Shown here one piece after another: positions 21,637-24,562 of a stretch of 24,562 nucleotides of DNA (positions are counted from its first letter, which is position 1; every line of letters starts with the position of its first letter). A program made the translations under genes and the position numbers. The notes under the pieces are model-generated. The model was not told where the DNA came from and ran no database searches. It saw only the letters and a program-made list of their open reading frames with translations. The stretch is from a virus, in IMG/VR virus record IMGVR_UViG_3300009610_000088, positions 1 to 24,562 of that record. The stretch is one strand, 5' to 3'.

Positions 21637-22350
21637 TTACCACCCAAACTCCAGCACGATGCAGTAGCCCGAGCCTCCGGCCCCACCAGGATTCGCTACG
21701 GCGGCGTTGCAGGCTCCGCCTCCGCCCCCGCCCCCGCTGTTCGCAGCGGCCGCCACTCCCACAGCGGAACCGTTTCCTCCTCCCTGCCCGCCATTGGAAA
21801 CAGCACCGGCCACGGGAGGATTGCCATCTTCTCCAGCACCTCCGGGGAAGGTGGCATCTCCATTGTTAGTGGTAGTTTGGGGACCACCACTGTTATAAGC
21901 TGCGCCAATCTGGCCACCGCCACCCCGGCAGTAGACGACGGGACCGGGACCAGTGAAGGTCGTTTCGCCCCCGACCCCGCCTTTGACCGTACTCCCCACG
22001 CCTCCTGCCCCGCCCGCGCCAATCGTGACCGTGGCGGAAGCAATGGCTCCGACGGAAAGCCAGGTTAGCCCGGTGCCGCCGCCGCCGCCGCCGCCGCCGC
22101 CAAAGCTGCCTGTGCCACCTGCCCCGCCGCCCGCCCCGCCCCCAAGACAGTAGATGAGAACATACTTCACATTGGTGGGTCGGGTCCACGTAGCAGTGGC
22201 CGGGAAGGCCCGGACGGCCTTCAAGAAGGTGATCGACTGCATCACCGTCTTGATCAGGCGGATGTGGTCGTCGCCCGAGGAGACGGCGTCGGTCGAGAGC
22301 GGATTGGTGGGGACCAGATCCCCGATGCCCGTGCCTGTTTCAAGCCCCAT
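21637..22350 (-). CDS. Glycine-rich tail fibre / adhesin
   Basis: A 237-residue protein with a strong ribosome binding site, GGAGGAGGT, 5 nt before the ATG. The N-terminus contains SSGDDHIRLIKTVMQSI, a short helical motif common at the start of phage fibre subunits. It continues with FPATATWTRPTNVKYVLIYC, the beginning of a Gly-rich domain. Then come glycine runs (a nine-Gly run coded by nine GCC units, and GGAGG, GGGGG repeats). The last strand GYCIVLEFGW closes the domain. Gly-rich fibre tips can form polyglycine II bundles and act as receptor-binding adhesins, as in other phages; here that is inference. It overlaps the glycosyltransferase gene by 11 nt. Confidence 0.75.
   Translation of the reverse strand: MGLETGTGIGDLVPTNPLSTDAVSSGDDHIRLIKTVMQSITFLKAVRAFPATATWTRPTNVKYVLIYCLGGGAGGGAGGTGSFGGGGGGGGGTGLTWLSVGAIASATVTIGAGGAGGVGSTVKGGVGGETTFTGPGPVVYCRGGGGQIGAAYNSGGPQTTTNNGDATFPGGAGEDGNPPVAGAVSNGGQGGGNGSAVGVAAAANSGGGGGGGACNAAVANPGGAGGSGYCIVLEFGW
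22075..22101 (-). repeat. (GCC)9 triplet repeat
   Basis: Nine perfect GCC units on the plus strand, read as GGC on the coding strand, encode a nine-glycine run in the fibre. Such repeats can slip and change in length. Confidence 0.9.
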
Positions 22351-23032
22351 GCGTTACCTCCTCCGCAGCGCGCCCTTCGTAAATGACTGTGGTATTGTCC
22401 ACTCTATGTTCCTCGTAGCGAGGCAGCGAATACATCTTGTTGCCCCAGTGGCCGACCAGGGCGCTCGTATCATGATCGACCCAGATGGGGATGCCTGCTT
22501 TTTCGAGCTTCTCGCAGAACCCCCAATCTTCACCCACCCAACGCTGTTCATTCTCGAGCCAGCGCACCGGGAACCACGGCTTTTTAATATCGTGAAACAC
22601 CGTGGCCTTGATCATCATGACGCCGGTGCCGACGCGCCAGACCTTCTCGAGTCCGGTCGACCGCTCGCAGGGAATGAGCTTGCCGTTCTCGTCGAAGCCG
22701 AGGCAGGCGGTCTCCATCGGCGGATCCACCTTGGTGGCGATGTTACAAGCGACGACTGCCCGCTGGTGAGTGAGCAGCCGCGCGACAACAGAGGCCGGGA
22801 ACGATTGATCGGTGTCAATGAACAGTAAGTGCGTGAAGGAGTACTTCAACGCCATCTCGCCGAAGTGCTGGCGCGCCGCCCACAGCATGGAGGTCTTGTG
22901 GTTCAAGACCGCCATCTCGATTTGAGGCTCGTGGCGCATCGTCTGGGTGAGCATGTTGCACATGGCCATCCCGAACTGATCCGACCAGTGGCCTGTGGTG
23001 GGAAACCCGACCAACACTTTGGCTGAGATCAC
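22340..23032 (-). CDS. Family A glycosyltransferase
   Basis: A 230-residue enzyme. I use GTG 23032 (VISAKVLVGFPTTG...), with GGAGA upstream; the frame extends to 23308 but that part overlaps the capsid gene antisense and looks like shadow. It begins with a strand and a Rossmann-like fold. D73-T-D75 in LLFIDTDQSF is the DxD motif that binds a nucleotide sugar and metal. GTGVMMIK and the EDWGFCEKLEKAG block (about 168-181), with H-x7-H-G (VDHDTSALVGHWG), are typical of GT-A enzymes. It could glycosylate virion or host surface molecules, or DNA. It lies between capsid and fibre genes, so virion decoration is plausible. The target cannot be known from sequence. Confidence 0.8.
   Translation of the reverse strand: MISAKVLVGFPTTGHWSDQFGMAMCNMLTQTMRHEPQIEMAVLNHKTSMLWAARQHFGEMALKYSFTHLLFIDTDQSFPASVVARLLTHQRAVVACNIATKVDPPMETACLGFDENGKLIPCERSTGLEKVWRVGTGVMMIKATVFHDIKKPWFPVRWLENEQRWVGEDWGFCEKLEKAGIPIWVDHDTSALVGHWGNKMYSLPRYEEHRVDNTTVIYEGRAAEEVTHGA
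22356..22364 (-). promoter_or_regulatory. Strong ribosome binding site GGAGGAGGT
   Basis: Minus-strand GGAGGAGGT, 5 nt upstream of the glycine-rich fibre start at 22350, inside the end of the glycosyltransferase gene. It suggests high expression of the fibre. Confidence 0.7.
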
Positions 23033-23055
23033 GCGAGTTGTCTCCCGGCTTCGAG

Positions 23056-24270
23056 TTAGATGACCACCATATTGCCAATGTAGGCGCAGGTTTCCTCGGC
23101 GAGCACCTCGAGTCCGCACTCGGTGAGCCAGCCGTCGATGATCGAGTCGGTGCCCTTGTCCTGTTGATCCTCCATCAGCTTGGTATCGCGGAGGAAGCGG
23201 TACTTCAGAACCGTGGGATCGAGGATGAAGGCTGCATTCGTATACTGCGCGTGCACGTTCATGAGCGGGTGCGTCTTGAACCCGATCTGCCCCTGCGGCA
23301 GGGTCCACACATTGAGGTTCATGCCGAACATTTTGACGATGCCGTCCTGGTTGATGACCGAATCGGTCTTAGCCAGTTTGTTCAGCGAATTCAAAAACCC
23401 ATTGCCACAGAATGCGATTCTCTGATCGCCGGCGCGGGTATCCCAGTTCCAAATCGGGTACGTCGCATCCATGAATGTGGAGGTCGTAATACCCGTGCTG
23501 GATTGGAAGATGGTCACGTTCGAAGTGATGAAGCTCCGGAGGCCGCCCGTGGTGCGGGTCAGGTTGCCGGTGGCTTGCGGCGAGGGGTCGACGACTTCCG
23601 AGGCCAGCCCGTACAGGAACTGCATCTCGATGTCGCGGCCGTGAGCAAATGTCGCGCGCTCCCGGTCGTTCTTGTAGGCATCGCCGGTGCGGGCAAAGGT
23701 CTTATCGGCGGTGCCCGTAACGGCCCAATTCGTGCGGAAGATCTGGCAGTAGTTGGTGTACTTGGTCGGGTTGTTCGAGACGCTAGCAGGGCGAGTCGAA
23801 CCTTCGCCGAACGCCGTGCCGAGCGCGGTCAGGAAAGTGCCGCCGGTGGTGAGGGCCACAGGCGTGGTTCCAAACTGGCCGCGCTTGAGCACCACCGTCG
23901 TATCGTTTGTGACCGACGATACAAGAGCAATTTCGACGTTGGCCGCCACGTAGGACACCGGCTCGGTGGTGCCGATCGTGTCGACCTTGATGAGTTGGTT
24001 GGGGCGAAGCGCGAGGGCGCCGCCGGTCACCGTGAGTGTGCCGGCAGTGGTGGCTCCGGCTGCGGTCAGCGTCAAGCGGATGACGGTGTTGCGCTCATTC
24101 CACCACGAGAACTGCGGATCAGTCACCGAGGAAGAACCGAGCTTCTCGGTGAGGGCAAACAGCGGCGACTTGCCGTTGGGGTTGAGGAAGAGGATGGTCT
24201 CCCGGAAAGATTTGGGGCGCTCGTCGGTGCCCCAGTCATCGGTGGCGCGAACGCCTGCGAAAAATGCCAT
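23056..24270 (-). CDS. Major capsid protein, SU10/DUF5309-like
   Basis: A 404-residue protein with AGGAG 6-7 nt before the ATG at 24270. The N-terminal region SFRETILFLNPNGKSPLFAL followed by SSSVTDPQFSWWNE resembles the DUF5309 (SU10 major capsid) family. Middle blocks show long strands and a Gly/Thr-rich loop (residues about 75-150). Later blocks include WAVTGTADKTFARTG, ERATFAHGRDIEMQFLYG, then GGLRSFITSNV and FCGNGFLNSLNKLAK, followed by GFKTHPLMNVHAQY. The HK97-type fold is expected from the family. It forms the icosahedral shell. As the first complete gene of the minus-strand unit it is probably strongly expressed. No protease domain is fused to it. Confidence 0.8.
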   Translation of the reverse strand: MAFFAGVRATDDWGTDERPKSFRETILFLNPNGKSPLFALTEKLGSSSVTDPQFSWWNERNTVIRLTLTAAGATTAGTLTVTGGALALRPNQLIKVDTIGTTEPVSYVAANVEIALVSSVTNDTTVVLKRGQFGTTPVALTTGGTFLTALGTAFGEGSTRPASVSNNPTKYTNYCQIFRTNWAVTGTADKTFARTGDAYKNDRERATFAHGRDIEMQFLYGLASEVVDPSPQATGNLTRTTGGLRSFITSNVTIFQSSTGITTSTFMDATYPIWNWDTRAGDQRIAFCGNGFLNSLNKLAKTDSVINQDGIVKMFGMNLNVWTLPQGQIGFKTHPLMNVHAQYTNAAFILDPTVLKYRFLRDTKLMEDQQDKGTDSIIDGWLTECGLEVLAEETCAYIGNMVVI

Positions 24271-24292
24271 TGAAGTTCTCCTGGTCTAAGCC

Positions 24293-24562
24293 CTAACGGC
24301 CGTTGCGCGCGTGGTTCACCATATCCGCGAAGACGTTGAAGGATGGGGTTGGTGAAGGGGCAACGCTGCCGGGACCGAGCGGGGTGCGGGCAACGATGTT
24401 GCCGTTCCCGTTCTGGTATTGGGGCTGGGCCGCAGGAGGCTGTTGAGCATTAGGTGCTGGGGCATTGGTGGAGGGAGACAAGCCGAGCATATTGCGTACC
24501 AATATGCCGATCTCCCGGGTGGCGATGTCCCGGGTGAGTCCCGGATTACCGCGGTTGGCCTG
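24293..24562 (-). CDS. C-terminal part of a Pro/Gln-rich protein before the capsid gene (partial)
   Basis: The frame is open to the right edge; at least 89 residues are visible. It begins with QANRGNPGLTRDIATREIG and a short helix (VRNMLGL), then a Pro/Ala/Gln/Asn-rich low-complexity zone (PSTNAPAPNAQQPPAAQPQ), and ends FNVFADMVNHARNGR. The position directly before the major capsid gene, 22 nt away, suggests a scaffolding or assembly protein, but composition alone does not show it. It could be the tail of a portal or other protein. Confidence 0.5.
   Translation of the reverse strand, partial: QANRGNPGLTRDIATREIGILVRNMLGLSPSTNAPAPNAQQPPAAQPQYQNGNGNIVARTPLGPGSVAPSPTPSFNVFADMVNHARNGR

Noticed and set aside
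23038-24273. A 411-codon plus-strand frame
   Set aside because: It is antisense to the capsid gene, which has family motifs and a good ribosome binding site.

Overview
The window looks like part of the genome of a tailed double-stranded DNA phage (Caudoviricetes) with podovirus-type virion genes. The virion genes point to this: an SU10/DUF5309-like major capsid protein, a P22 gp4-like adaptor, a P22 gp10-like tail protein, two receptor-binding-type fibres and a set of large internal virion proteins. The DNA is GC-rich, genes are packed with 4-nt ATGA/GTGA overlaps, and many starts carry a GGAG-type ribosome binding site. The host cannot be read from the sequence. No portal, terminase, integrase or tRNA gene is visible. 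The portal and terminase probably lie beyond the right edge.

Plus strand, 1-7322, is an early or replication-type cluster. It starts with the C-terminal part of a RecT-like annealing protein. Next come an HNH-like protein, a Sipho_Gp157 protein and about ten very small, translationally coupled genes, including a PD-(D/E)XK-type nuclease and a zinc-ribbon protein. A 685-nt stretch (4091-4775) is the only place without a convincing gene. It holds hairpins, a 22-bp tandem repeat and two competing open frames. After it come an HNH nuclease with a zinc-ribbon tail, two related Cys-rich microproteins, a small hydrophobic-start protein and a DUF3987-type P-loop ATPase.

Minus strand, 24562-7319, is the morphogenesis operon, read right to left. 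The order is: end of a Pro/Gln-rich protein, major capsid protein, family A glycosyltransferase, glycine-rich fibre, gp4-like adaptor, gp10-like tail protein, S74-chaperone tail fibre, a GNAT N-terminal fragment, a GNAT-like protein, three putative internal virion proteins, and a 1933-residue polyvalent protein with an ADP-ribosyltransferase-like segment and a PLxRFG motif. The two transcription units converge at 7319-7322, where the stop codons overlap and leave no room for a terminator.

The clearest anomaly is at 16385-17662. A plus-strand HNH homing-type endonuclease gene sits inside the minus-strand operon, between two diverged copies of the same GNAT N-terminus. One copy leads a complete gene and the other stops exactly at the end of the HNH gene. 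The other stretches worth study are the structured region 4091-4775 and the giant polyvalent protein.
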